Positions 12,265-22,884 of a stretch of 64,000 nt of DNA are shown here, piece after piece. Each line of letters opens with the position of its first letter. Positions within the stretch are counted from its first letter, which is position 1. Source of the DNA: Bimastos eiseni (taxonomy: Eukaryota; Annelida; Clitellata; Crassiclitellata; Lumbricidae); NCBI GenBank assembly GCA_959347315.1, contig OY365806.1:33658054-33722053 (forward strand). The letters are read 5' to 3'. A program made the translations under genes and the position numbers. The notes beneath the pieces were generated by a model. It saw only the letters and a list, made by a program, of their open reading frames with translations, was not told the DNA's origin and did not search any database.

Positions 12265-12345
12265 CTGCCCTCAGGTGGCTTAGTGGTTCAGCGATTTGCA
12301 CTTATTCACGTCGTCTGCGGTTTGAATCCAGCTGCATACTTCAAT
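12265..12345 (+). mobile_element. tRNA-derived SINE head
   Basis: An A-box-like TGGCTTAGTGG (12276-12286) and a B-box-like GGTTTGAATCC (12319-12329) lie about 32 bp apart, the arrangement of an RNA polymerase III internal promoter. The stretch between does not fold as a clean tRNA (no clear anticodon arm or acceptor pairing), so a tRNA-derived SINE is likelier than a functional tRNA. The tail and 3' end are not identified. Confidence 0.5.
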
Positions 12346-13032
12346 GTGTCTACAGAGCGCATAAGCCTCCTGTCTACTCTCGGGCGTAGGATATATTATA
12401 GGATATATGTATCCACAGGAGATAAGACCGCATACATACAGCATAAATTATAATAAGCAATTGAAATCACACATTTGTGTAGCGTTGGATTTCTGCCCCT
12501 GTGCGCTCCCGAGCAAACTCTGCTATGATGAGTACGTAAGTACAACTAGGCCTATAGCCTAGGTTTCTTTTGCAAAAGTTAATTAGCTGAAGTCATTTAT
12601 AAAGACATGCATTTTATCGTAGGCTACTATTTATTTATGGTAAACATCATTATTATGCTATCCACATTTTTTTAACTGTTATAAAATGCTTATGCTGTTT
12701 ACATGTAAAAAATTTTTATATCACACGAGATTGATAAAGCAGGAATAGTCAGTGATTTGATTTTAAGTTCTGTTTTAATATTCCAGAATATCTGATTTAT
12801 TTGGGTCATTAGATCTGAACAATTGAGAAATAATTTAATTATATTAAAAAAATCAAGATTTCGGTTGCATTTAAAAAAGAATAAAATTCGTTTCCTTTAG
12901 TCTTGAATGCTGTTTGCGGCCATTCAAACAAATCGGGAAAAACTGGCATCTCTTCTGAATCCTGCTTTTCACCAACAGAGTTTGCCATAACCTCGGTTGA
13001 CTTTGGCTGTTTGGCTAATATTATGGCCTACT

Positions 13033-13142
13033 TAGCCTACGCAAAATAAATTTCTAATTATGGTGTCCACATTAGCATAAATTTCTAATATATATAAGCT
13101 AGTGTGGACGTCATAATTATAAATTCATTTTGCATACGTAGA
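13033..13142. mobile_element. Hairpin MITE (about 45-bp inverted arms)
   Basis: The arms at 13033-13076 and 13098-13142 are near-complementary and about 21 bp apart. Shared words read inward are CAAAATAAATTTCTAATTAT-like and GTGTCCAC/GTGTGGAC at the centre. It has no coding capacity and lies about 390 bp upstream of the oxidoreductase start, so it may fall in its promoter or 5' UTR. Confidence 0.6.
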
Positions 13143-13528
13143 CATAACGTCGAGACACCGGTCGTCACCTCGTTATGCGCACCATAAAAAAAATTTCTAA
13201 ATCATACCAGCCCCTCCTCTCAGTGCTTACGTAATAATTGAATGGACGCTTAGGGGACTGCTCTTGTCTAACCTTCTCGTAAAAAAAATAATGTGTAATC
13301 CTCCACCGGACAGAGACAGATCTGAAATGTTACTGTCCATCCGATAGCCATGGAAGAAATAAAGGAATGTCGACTACCGTACCATGTCATACATGCAAAA
13401 CATTCGGGTAGATGATTGGATGAATGGATGGATGAATAGATTGACTGATTGATAAATGTATTGCTACAACAATTGTCTTTGAAGAGTGTGTACAGAGTGA
13501 TAACTTGAAATACCAACTTGGATCAAGA

Positions 13529-14645
13529 ATGGCAGAGCGCGTGGGAGTGGCTGTTTTTGGACTGGGAAGAGCTGGAATGATCCACTTTCAGAACCTCTTC
13601 CACAACCACGAGGTCGTCATACACTATCTCGTAGAAAGCGATCTTGACAAGGCGAAGCGGATCGCTTCCACCTATCACCTCCAGGCGACCAAGTGCCTCC
13701 ACTCGGACGATATGGAAACTGCACTTAAGGACGCCAGGTGGAGCCTCTCTGAATATATATCTCTCTCCTATAGACTGAAAAGACCACTTTAATGATCCGT
13801 TGATTACTTGCCGATCGAATGAATTAATGACTGAGTTAATTAAATGAATCAATGAATGCTAGCTCTAGGTGACTAATTGAGAGTGAGTGAGGTGAGGTGA
13901 GGTGAGGTGAGGTGAGTGAGTGTCCACACCGGATGTCCAGACTGATTTACTGACGAATTGATTAATCGATAGATTAACTGGCTCTACGGTGAATCGGATT
14001 TTGTGTTGAGTTCCCATAGCAAGCTCTGGTTTTCCAGTGTTTCGTCAGTTTCACGGGTAACAGTTGTCTTTGTTTCTATGGCAACAGCGTGAAGGCGGTA
14101 ATCGTTTGTGCTCCAACATTTGAACACGAGAAGATCGTTCGACTGGCTCTCACACACAGTGGGTATACCTATAATAGTGTCTACTTACTTTTGACTGCAA
14201 AAGGGCCCGCCGAATAATAGAGACCTATTGTCAATAGCTTGTAATACATTGATCAAGTTTTTCTATTGATAGTCTGTTGTTGGTTTGCCGTTGTGGTTAG
14301 AAGTTGCTATAATGGAATTATGAGACTGAGAGACTGTGAATGCTATAATAAGTTCTCTTCCCGTTCATTTTCATCTTGTCCCTATTTTTCTTATTCTTCT
14401 TGTTCTTGCACTCAATCTCTCGGTTTATATTCTTGTTTTTCTTTTCCTTTTCATTGTTCTTTCTATTCTTCATCTTATTCTTCTTCTTGCTGTACCTGTT
14501 TCTGTTCTTCTTTCTGAGCTCTCATAGTCTTAGTTCTTACGCTCTTCTTTGATCTCTCGTTCTTCTGTCTCTTTGATCCTTTCGTGCGCTTCTTCTTCTC
14601 TTACTCCTACTGTGGGATGTGGCTCTTTCTCCTCTGTGTCTTACG

Positions 14646-14687
<42 letters not shown>

Positions 14688-17600
14688 TATAATCCTCAAT
14701 TCCTCTAATTTCCTCATACTTTTCACGCGCCCGCCTATCCTCCTCTTCCTATTCCGCCTCCTCTTCCTATTCCGCCTCCTCTTCTTATTCCGCCTCCTCT
14801 TCCTATTCCGCCTCCTCTTCGTATACTCTTGGTGCATGGAACTGTGGAACTCTTTCGATATATCCTCTACAGTATACCTCGTGATCAACGTGTCTACCGC
14901 TTAGTACAATGTATGTCGAAGGCGCTATGGAAATTATTGTAATTCAGATAAAGCTGTGTTCTGCGAGAAACCAGTCAGCCAGAATGACGAAGGAATCAAA
15001 GTTCTATACGACTTGGCAGATAAAGCTAAGAAACCGCTCTTCTGCTCATTCAACAGGTGCACCCATTATTCACTGTCTATTGTCTCACATGCACATGCAT
15101 ACAAATATAATATATATAATAGATACATGTAGATACATATATTTATATATTGACCTATTTTCCAGTTTCTTTATCCCTATATTATATGAAATTGTCCGCT
15201 TATTGCTTTGCAGGTGGGGCAGAAATATAAATTATAGTTAGTATATATGTACATACTTCTTTGTATGTGAACTTCTTCTTTCTGTATTGTACATAAAAAT
15301 ATATGTGCATAATGAAGTCTGTAATGTGTATGTCATATATATATATATATATATGCAATTAGGTATGCATCGACTCCATATTGAGAGACCATTTGCTTTT
15401 GGAAACGCTATCCCTTCAACTTATCATTTTAATGATTTATACAATTTCAAGAGATCATGACAATCAACATAAGAAATATTTTCGACATATTGATCTTATG
15501 ATATACTAAATGCTTCCGGTCGATCAGATCAGTCGTTAGACAGGTCTTCACTAAGTTTAGACAAAACATCATCCGGTGATGTGCGAGTTACTTACATCTT
15601 CTGTGTAAATTGTGACAATTAAACACGATGCTGGTTGTTGCTGTTGTTTTGTGGTATGTCATGCGTGAAAAGGCGCTTCGATCCAAGCCTTAGTGCCCTG
15701 AGAGACCGTTGTCGATCATCGGGTGAAGTTGGGTCCATTCAGATGGTGAAGACCTGCAGCAGAGACAGCCCACTGCCATCGACTGACTACCTTCGTATCT
15801 CAGGTATACGCTTTATACGACACCTGTCGCATCCGATGCATCGATCGTCAAACGATATGGCAGATTAACTGACTTGCGCATTGAATTTCTTTGACCGATG
15901 GATTCTCTTATCCGAATCCTTACACCTGCCATTTAACCCTCTACCCCAGTCCTATAATCCTGATAACCACATACCACAAGTAAGCCCTTTACCGTATAAA
16001 AGACCCGGCATGTATTTGCACAAATCAGATCACAACACCCTTGGTGACTCTTGCTTGTGGCATGACAGTGCCGCGATGCTATTTCTTGCGGTAAAGCCGC
16101 AGTAATGGGAAGACAATTTTTGTTCTACCGCTGTAAAGGGCTTACTTTGGCGGTAATTCTGTCGTAACTGAGAATTAGCCTGGGATTAAGCCATAGTAAT
16201 GGTAACTATTGTTGCTTTGTATACTCTGAATAGTCTCAAATCTAGTCCATGATGATGATGTATTTCATGAAGTTGTTAACTAGTCCGAAATGGTAAGAAC
16301 AACTTAGTCAATGCAAATTATCTGGGTGGAATAGAACAGGCGGGGATGGTGCTGGTACTCGGATGACTCGCATTTTTCGGGGCGGAGATGGGGGATGATA
16401 TTGTCTCCCCGCGTCACTCCCTAGCTTGGAGACCGGCCTTTAAATGGTGCCCGGCGCTGAATGGCAGTGTAATGGCATATTATGATCACGAGCTCTGAGA
16501 AAACTAACTGGTTGCAAGAACTTTACGTGTATGTCTATAGGCGGGATGTTCCACGACTGTGCCGTGCACGACATTGACATCTGTTGCTGGATCGTCGGTG
16601 AGTTTCCGGTGGAGGTCTTCGCGATGGCAGAGGCTCACATCGAAGACATTCGGAAGCTGAACGACGTCGACACAGTTCTCATTTCGATGAGGTTTCCCAG
16701 CGGAACTCTGGCCACCATCGATCTCAGCAGATTCGCCGCCTATGGATACGACCAACGCGTCGAGGTATCGCATGCATTAGTCTGTCTGTCTGTCTGCGTA
16801 TCTGTCTGTTCGTATGTTTGTTTGTGAGTCTGAGTATATCAGTGCCGTCTGTCGAGCCTCACTCGCCACGCCTACAGAGACGGTGCCAGATTGTACAGTA
16901 ATAGGAGTAGAACTGATAGTACGAAACTGCCAACGAGATCTTGGACTAACGCAATTAGGTCTAATGTCAGTCCGTCAAGGATCTATAGAGGGGTCGTAGG
17001 CTACGTCCATTACGAACCCCTCTGAATATGTTGTCAGTGTCTCCTTTCACTACCATGAAAGACCTATAGATATACTCAACTGTAGTTCTACTCTATATGC
17101 AGGTTGACCTGATGCGCCTTTGCATAATGCCCAAAGATTCAGACGAAGGTCTCTTCGATTAAACCAGTGTCGCCATCTGTTGTAGAAATCCTCAGAGTTG
17201 TATGGTCTCGAGACAGTGTCTCGGTCTCGAGACAGTTTTTTAGTGTCTCGGTCTGGTCTCGGAAGCCTGCTGTCTCGGTCTCGAGGTAGTGTCTCGAATT
17301 TTTAGAAACTGTCTTGAAGTGAATGTCTTGTTTTATCTCGAACAAGCGGTCTCGATAAGCTTCGAGTGAACTGTCTTAATATCTTGCGCGGCAATATAAA
17401 AACTGTTCTCAGGAATTTGTACTATATACATTATAAGTTTCAAATCGAAATTACAAATAAAAATTATTCCCGAAAACTGATACATTAGCATTTTACAACA
17501 TTTTATATAGGATCATTTGTCTTTTACTGTCTCGAACTGTCTCGTACTGTCTTGAACCTAGTGTCTCGGTCTCGGCACCTCACTGTCTCGGTCTCGTCTT

Positions 17601-18389
17601 GGTTTTGAAGTTTTGCATACAACACTGGAAATCCTTTAAGCAAAGTACAATGGCATTGATTGTTTATCTGTCGTTGTTCAAGAACACGTGCTCGCGTTAC
17701 CTGTATAGGTGTTCGGCAGCAAAGGTATGTTGATTTCGGAGAACCAGCGACCGACGGAATTAACCTCTCATCTAAAGACGGGTACTAGTCAAGACTGCAT
17801 CAAGTTCTCCTTTCCTCAACGCTATGCGGACAGCTACGTGCTCGCAATGAAACACTTTCTCAACGTAGTCCAAGGTTGGGTCTAACCATTCCAGACATTT
17901 ATCTAATATCTACTTCCATATCAATAAATGTTCATCTTATGCTACGTTCATGCTCGTCTTATGTTAATACAGTGCAAATTTAATTGCTCTTTTGATCATA
18001 CAGCAGTAGGGCCTATTGATGTGATAAATATACTTTAAAAATGGAGACAATATTTTAGAATAACGAGCATGAAATGTTCAGGTGATGCAAACGTTGATAC
18101 AATAAGTCAAATCATTTAAAGCTGTGTTTTTTATGTTATCGATTGCTGTTCGTCTAACGTAAATGTAATTATTAATATAAAGGCCTAATAACGATTAAAT
18201 TGTCGTGTATCTTACGGCACAAATTAAAAGTCGTCGGATTGAATTTCTGTTGGTATCCTTTTTTACTTTCAAGGCAAAGAAGAGATGTCTGTGAGGAGCA
18301 CTGATGCAATCAACGTGTCTTTGATTGCCTCTGCCTGCGAGACGTCACATCGAACTGGGAAGCCAGTGCAGCTAAGCCTTGGCAAATAA
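13529..18389 (+). CDS. Gfo/Idh/MocA family NAD(P)-dependent oxidoreductase, inositol 2-dehydrogenase-like
   Basis: Seven exons (13529-13737, 14088-14158, 14948-15056, 15673-15803, 16541-16764, 17709-17874, 18274-18389) join in frame to 341 aa, the usual family size. The N-terminal Rossmann fold has GLGRAG at residues 11-16. The EKP motif with the conserved lysine is at 100-102. The SRD...YL-ISGGMFHD segment follows. D179 and H183 match the Asp and His of the Lys-Asp-His catalytic set known from bacterial myo-inositol dehydrogenase. The C-terminal alpha/beta domain ends at a natural stop. The family oxidises sugar or polyol hydroxyls with NAD(P) in the cytosol. Animal members are mostly annotated as YrbE- or IolG-like, and the substrate is unproven here. 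The ATG was chosen because it precedes the nucleotide-binding strand by only a few residues. Intron 5 holds a hAT-like MITE and intron 2 microsatellites. All motifs are intact, so the gene looks functional. Confidence 0.92.
14649..14822. repeat. TA microsatellite plus 18-bp CT-rich minisatellite in oxidoreductase intron 2
   Basis: A (TA)n tract at about 14649-14685 is followed at about 14746-14820 by four copies of an 18-bp CTCCTCTTCCTATTCCGC unit. The long open frames on both strands here arise because 18 is divisible by three. Confidence 0.85.
17193..17627 (+). mobile_element. hAT-like MITE, short copy of family 'A' (8-bp TSD)
   Basis: A 435-bp element starts CAGAGTTGTATGG and ends CATACAACACTG, giving about 12-bp imperfect terminal inverted repeats. 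It is flanked by an exact 8-bp duplication GAAATCCT at 17185-17192 and 17628-17635. It is rich in GTCTCGGTCTCG-type words near both ends, with a short AT-rich middle. 8-bp duplications with CAGNG termini are typical of hAT elements. Related copies are at 41753-42642 and 19811-22236 (reverse). It sits in intron 5 of the oxidoreductase. No ORF. Confidence 0.85.
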
Positions 18390-18706
18390 GCCCAGAAGGA
18401 ATGAGAAACTCGTCCCTTACCACTCCATGGAGTCTCCGATCTTCAGAAGTACTCTGTTTCGGTCATTGAAACTCGGTGACACACATGTAGACAAACGAAC
18501 ATTTAGGCGAATGGAGAGATAGATAGACATACAGATAGACGAACAACGACATACAACGCAGACAAATGAGCAAATAAACAAAATGATAGGCAAGTAATTG
18601 AATTGCACCAAATGTTGTAGTTTGATATAATAAACATGGAACATTTTGTGGTAACTGATTTTCGTCCTATATTTCGACCTTTTTAACCCATTCGACCATA
18701 TATTTA

Positions 18707-18770
18707 CCATATATATATATATATATATATATATGATTCGCATATATATATAATATATATATATATATGA
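18707..18770. repeat. TA microsatellite
   Basis: Two (TA)n tracts separated by about 10 bp, in the intergenic region just after the oxidoreductase stop codon. Similar short TA tracts occur at about 15338, 20236, 51845, 55800 and 60297. Confidence 0.8.
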
Positions 18771-19231
18771 CTACGTGGCATTTCGTGGTAGTTGGAAACA
18801 GAAGGACTAATAATCGATTTGTTTTGCATCTTCTGATAACAAGTGCATCTGAGCAAATTTTCTATAGATAAGTAACAGTTGTGCAGCAAATGAAACAGGT
18901 GACTCCGTGATTGACAATCAGAAATAGGATGGCGCTGTTACATTTTAAATTGTAGAAAGGGCCCAGGGAGAATGCGGATGAAGAGTGACCATGCATGCAT
19001 GGAGTGTGAAGACTCCATGGAGAAGACCAGCGGAGCAAAGCCGGAAGAGGTGGAGGCAGTGATGAAGAAGTAAGATGTAGGGTACGAAATTCGTGAGATA
19101 TCAGTGCCTGTCCTATGATGGAAGAGTCCATTCCAGTCGGTTGGTGGCCGAAGTGCGTCGTCTTAACTTATAGCAAATAAATCCTTTGAATAGCGCTCCA
19201 CAGCTTTCTCGATGCATGATCTAAGCCTGTA

Positions 19232-19310
19232 GTTTCAGTTTAACGACACGTTGTCATTAGCGTCGCCCTCCTCCATTATACAGACCTTGGATTTACACAG
19301 TTTTTACCTA
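19232..19310 (+). repeat. Single copy of the 11.5-kb SINE/MITE-like family
   Basis: Contains TTTAACGACAC, then GCGTCGCCCTCCTCC and a CAGACCTTGGAT word in the same order as the two units at 11488-11712. It is truncated after the cytosine-rich stretch. Confidence 0.45.
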
Positions 19311-19810
19311 GACCTGACTTTCGTACTTTAATATGGGGTGCGGATTACCGTTGTTTCGATTTGCTTTCGCTCCGTATAGGCCTACGTTGGCCTAACGTTC
19401 AAGGTGGTCCATTGTTGCGCCAATTGTCACCGGCTTAGTGCCACTGCGTGAGTGACATTTCAAAATCACTTACTCTTAATAATTAATATCACCTTCTTTC
19501 CAATTTCTTCTTTTTTGTTTTATCTTTTAATTCTAATTTTTGTTAAAACTATATGCATTATCTATTCTAATATTGTTCGCCAGTAAGTTTACGGGCAACA
19601 GGACCACATTTTCAAATTCTAACACAAGGCTAATACTTTCATACTAGGCCTCTAGTGTCTATTAGAATAATATTGTATATTCAGTGTTGTAGGCCAGCGT
19701 AGAACACACAGCAGTAGCCAGGGCGAGTGACAATAAAAGAATGGATCAGAGTAGTGGTCGCGTTGACGGTAAGAGAGCGAGAAACAACTCTCAGCTGGCG
19801 CAGCTGATAG

Positions 19811-22236
19811 CAGTGCTGTATGCAAGACTTGAAACTTCAAGACCAAGACGAGACCGAGACAGTGAGGTACCAAGACTGAGGCTGAGACACTAGGTTCAAG
19901 ACAGCACGAGACAGTGAAACTGTTAAAGACAGGTGAGCTTATGTAAAATGCGTTTATCCTAATGTAGCAGTTTTCGGGAATAAGGTTCATTTGTAATTTC
20001 AATTTGAAACGTAATGCATATAGTACCAATTCTCAATAACAGGTTTCACACTGCCGCGTTTTATCCTTTTCGATATCAGTCGTATAAGGAGTACAGGAAC
20101 TGACGACGGAGACTGTGACATCCGCAGATATTAAAGAGTATAATTTTGCAGGGTATAAATAGTAGATATTTAAAATAACAGAGCAATATAATAAAAATAA
20201 AAATATATAATAATGATGTTACATAAATGTGTGTATATATATATATATTTGATATATGTGGACCGGAGACAAGAGTAAGGCATGAGAGAGTTGGTCACGT
20301 GGCAGACATGAGGCCCGATTCTTGGAGTGAAGAGACGCTGCTATAGAAGTCGTATTTAGAGGTGAAGGTCAATTTGGACAACGCGGCGTGATGAGCTAGG
20401 GAAAGAGAGTAGTTAGTTAGTTAACTACGAGATTTCGGACAAGACAGGTCGAGATTCAGTCGACTTTTAAAAGTTAATCCGAAAGTAGTTAAACTCAAGA
20501 GATAAGTCAGTCGTCAGGTGACTTGGTAGATAACGACTAGAATATTGAAGTAGATTTAATATACGACAGTTAAAAGTAGGTCGCAGAGTCGTTGGGGTAC
20601 TGCCGAAGTAGACGAAGAAGAAGACTGGTGGAAACAGAAGAATCGAGGAGAACCGAAGATGAGAGGAGACAGACGCTTGAATTGACTGATAAGTAACTTT
20701 GTGTTTCAATTCAAATATAAATTCAATCCTTGATATCAGGATTAGTCAAGTTGCTCTGGTCATAAAAATAGACTCGACATTGTTGTAATTGACGCTCATA
20801 TCTTGTTTTAATAAACTGTGACAAATGTCTGAAGAAGAAATTGTGACGGAGACCGGAGAAATGGGGTCTCGTGCCTCTTCTTCTATGTCGACTAGATTTG
20901 ATAGGTTTATGCAGATCAATGAGAAGCGAGAGGAAAGAATCAGGATAGAGAAGGAAGAGAGAAGAATGATAGAGAAAGAAGAGAGAGATAGACAAAATAA
21001 GATGATGCTTGATATAATGCAATTGATGATAACTGTGAAATCCCCTATCAATGTAATGGGAACGTAGAGAGGTAACGTACCCCCCGAAATCAAGGGAAAT
21101 AAGGAAGAGATAGTGGAGCCCGTGGCCCTCAGGACCAACCCAAACCGTGCCATGGCGCCGGTTGCTTCTTACAGAGGAGCCGTGGCCTTACCCCTCGAGC
21201 CTCGGATAGTGGATACATGGTCGAACCGTATGATAGAGGGCCCACGAGGACATGTGCGTCAGCCTCCACAAAAACGCCCTGGATTAGCGACCTGGGGCGG
21301 GGGCGGCGGCACCACAAGACTTTTCCTAAGACGCACGTCGTCGACTTGGTTAACGATCTGATGAGAAAAAGAACTACGGATGGAAACGTCTCGCCGATGC
21401 TTTAAAAGATCACAACATACCTCACGAGTTAATCGGGAACGAAGACGGATAGAACTATATTAACGGATCGTCGAACTCTGCCGAGTCAGTAATTCCGATC
21501 ACCGAAGCTCATACCTCAAAATGGATAGCGTCATGAATTACGCGAAGAAAATGGTTTTGGTGGAACCGCGACAGATTGAAAAGTATAAGGAAACCATGTT
21601 GGATAAGACTGTCAAAGTTGGACGGAAAAATGTACGAGATCTTACACAGAAACGTGGCCGACGACGAAAAAGCCAAACACTATTCCAACAGTCTAAGACG
21701 TTATACTACTGATATCCCTTCTTCGGAGAAGTATAAAGTATAAAGAAAGCCTTTTTAGACACGTCTGAAATATTTTAGACGGTTCTAAACAAGCGAATTC
21801 GACACTAAATACCAAACGAAATTATAAATTTGCGCATATCCTTAATCACCCTGAGAAACTCGATGGTGTTCCGATCGTTTCGGTTGTTGTGGTTTTACAA
21901 ACGGCACGCCATAGCTATTGTTTTGTCAATAACTTCAAATTGCGTGAACGCAAACTTCATAATTTCAGGTTCTCTCCCAGACATTTTCCCACTTAAAGAT
22001 AATTGAATTGATTTCAGTATCATGCGTTAACTAGAATTACCGTTTCTCGTAGATTCCGGTTTCAGTCTGTAACGCAAGATTTTAGGACAGTTAACTCGAA
22101 ACTTATCGAGACCGCTTGCTCGAGACAGAACAAGACTTTCCATTCAAGACAGTTTCTAAAAATTCGAGAAACTACCGCGAGACCGAGACCGAGACAACAG
22201 GTTTCCGAGAACGAGACATTAAGAAACTGCTGTTAA
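19811..22236 (-). mobile_element. Long copy of family 'A' (reverse orientation) with extra internal sequence
   Basis: The right terminus, seen here at the left, is CAGTGCTGTATGCAAG (19811 onward) followed by GACCAAGACGAGACCGAG-type words. Homology to the 41753-42642 copy, reverse-complemented, runs to about 20075, breaks, and resumes at about 21718-22236 in the same order. About 1.64 kb (20.08-21.72 kb) is therefore present here but absent from the short copies. Two readings fit: this copy is closer to the parent element and the others are internal-deletion MITEs, or a second element inserted here. The far end is truncated, so there is no target-site duplication to read. The internal segment holds the open frames at 20825-21361 and 21521-21712. 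Confidence 0.65.
20825..21361 (+). pseudogene. Degraded element-encoded ORF: Glu/Arg-rich coiled coil, in-frame TAG, then basic Pro/Gly tail
   Basis: The frame starts ATG at 20825. Its first 80 codons encode a highly charged helix (KREERIRIEKEERRM-type heptads), ended by a single TAG at 21065-21067. The same frame reopens at once and runs to 21361 with a Pro/Arg/Gly-rich segment. Charged coiled coil followed by a basic region resembles retroelement gag-like ORF1 proteins, but no CCHC knuckle is visible. A different frame at 21361-21449 reads DEKKNYGWKRLADALKDHNI, with the W--LA--L spacing of death-fold helices 2-3, after a frame shift. A further short basic frame lies at 21521-21712. I do not recognise the element. 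It looks inactivated by a stop and at least one frameshift. Confidence 0.4.
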
Positions 22237-22534
22237 CCCGCGGCTAATATTTCACGATTCAACTGCAACTGTCACTGTTCGTTCTAGCTGTTCCCGTTTA
22301 TAATTACGGGTCAACTGGGGTCATACTTGATTTTAACGTTGCTATAGTAGTAGTGAAGACAGCTTGACGCAGAGCTAATATAGGCCTACACATTAATTAA
22401 ACGAAACGGTCGACGAACTGTGCGTCACCTACTGTAACACTGCAAATTCGCAGCGGTCAATACTAAAACATGAAAAAAATACACAATACTAGGGAGCCCC
22501 TAAAGGGACATGAAAGAAGAATATTTTGTCATGT

Positions 22535-22884
22535 GCGCACGAGATAATAACTCGTTCCCTCGATTTAATAAGTCGTGCGCACGAGATAATAACTCGTTCC
22601 CTCGACTTATTAAGTCGTGCGCACGAGATAATAACTCGTTCCCTCGACTTATTAAGTCGTGCGCACGAGATAATAACTCGTTCCCTCGATTTAATAAGTC
22701 GTGCGCACGAGATAATAACTCGTTCCCTCGACTTATTAAGTCGTTCGCACGAGATAATAACTCGTTCCCTCGACTTATTAAGTCGTTCGCACGAGATAAT
22801 AACTCGTTCTCTCGACTTAATAAGTCGTGCGCACGAGATAACAACTCGTTCCCTCGACTTAATAAGTCGTGCGCACGACTTATT
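22535..22884. repeat. 42-bp palindromic satellite, eight units
   Basis: Eight near-identical 42-bp units begin at 22535 (GCGCACGAG... at 22535, 22577, ... 22871). Each unit contains two short palindromes, CGAG-N7-CTCG and CGACTTAtTAAGTCG (or its A-centred variant), and abutting units create GTGCGCAC. The array ends with a perfect 24-bp palindrome at 22861-22884. The period is a multiple of three and stop-free in several frames, so 120-140-codon open frames appear on both strands. They are artefacts. No spacers are present, so this is not CRISPR. Confidence 0.9.

Noticed and set aside
14584..14904. Leu/Phe-rich membrane-like frame
   Set aside because: Built from TA and CT-rich tandem repeats in an oxidoreductase intron.
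22535..22884. CRISPR-like array
   Set aside because: Units abut with no variable spacers and the genome is eukaryotic.
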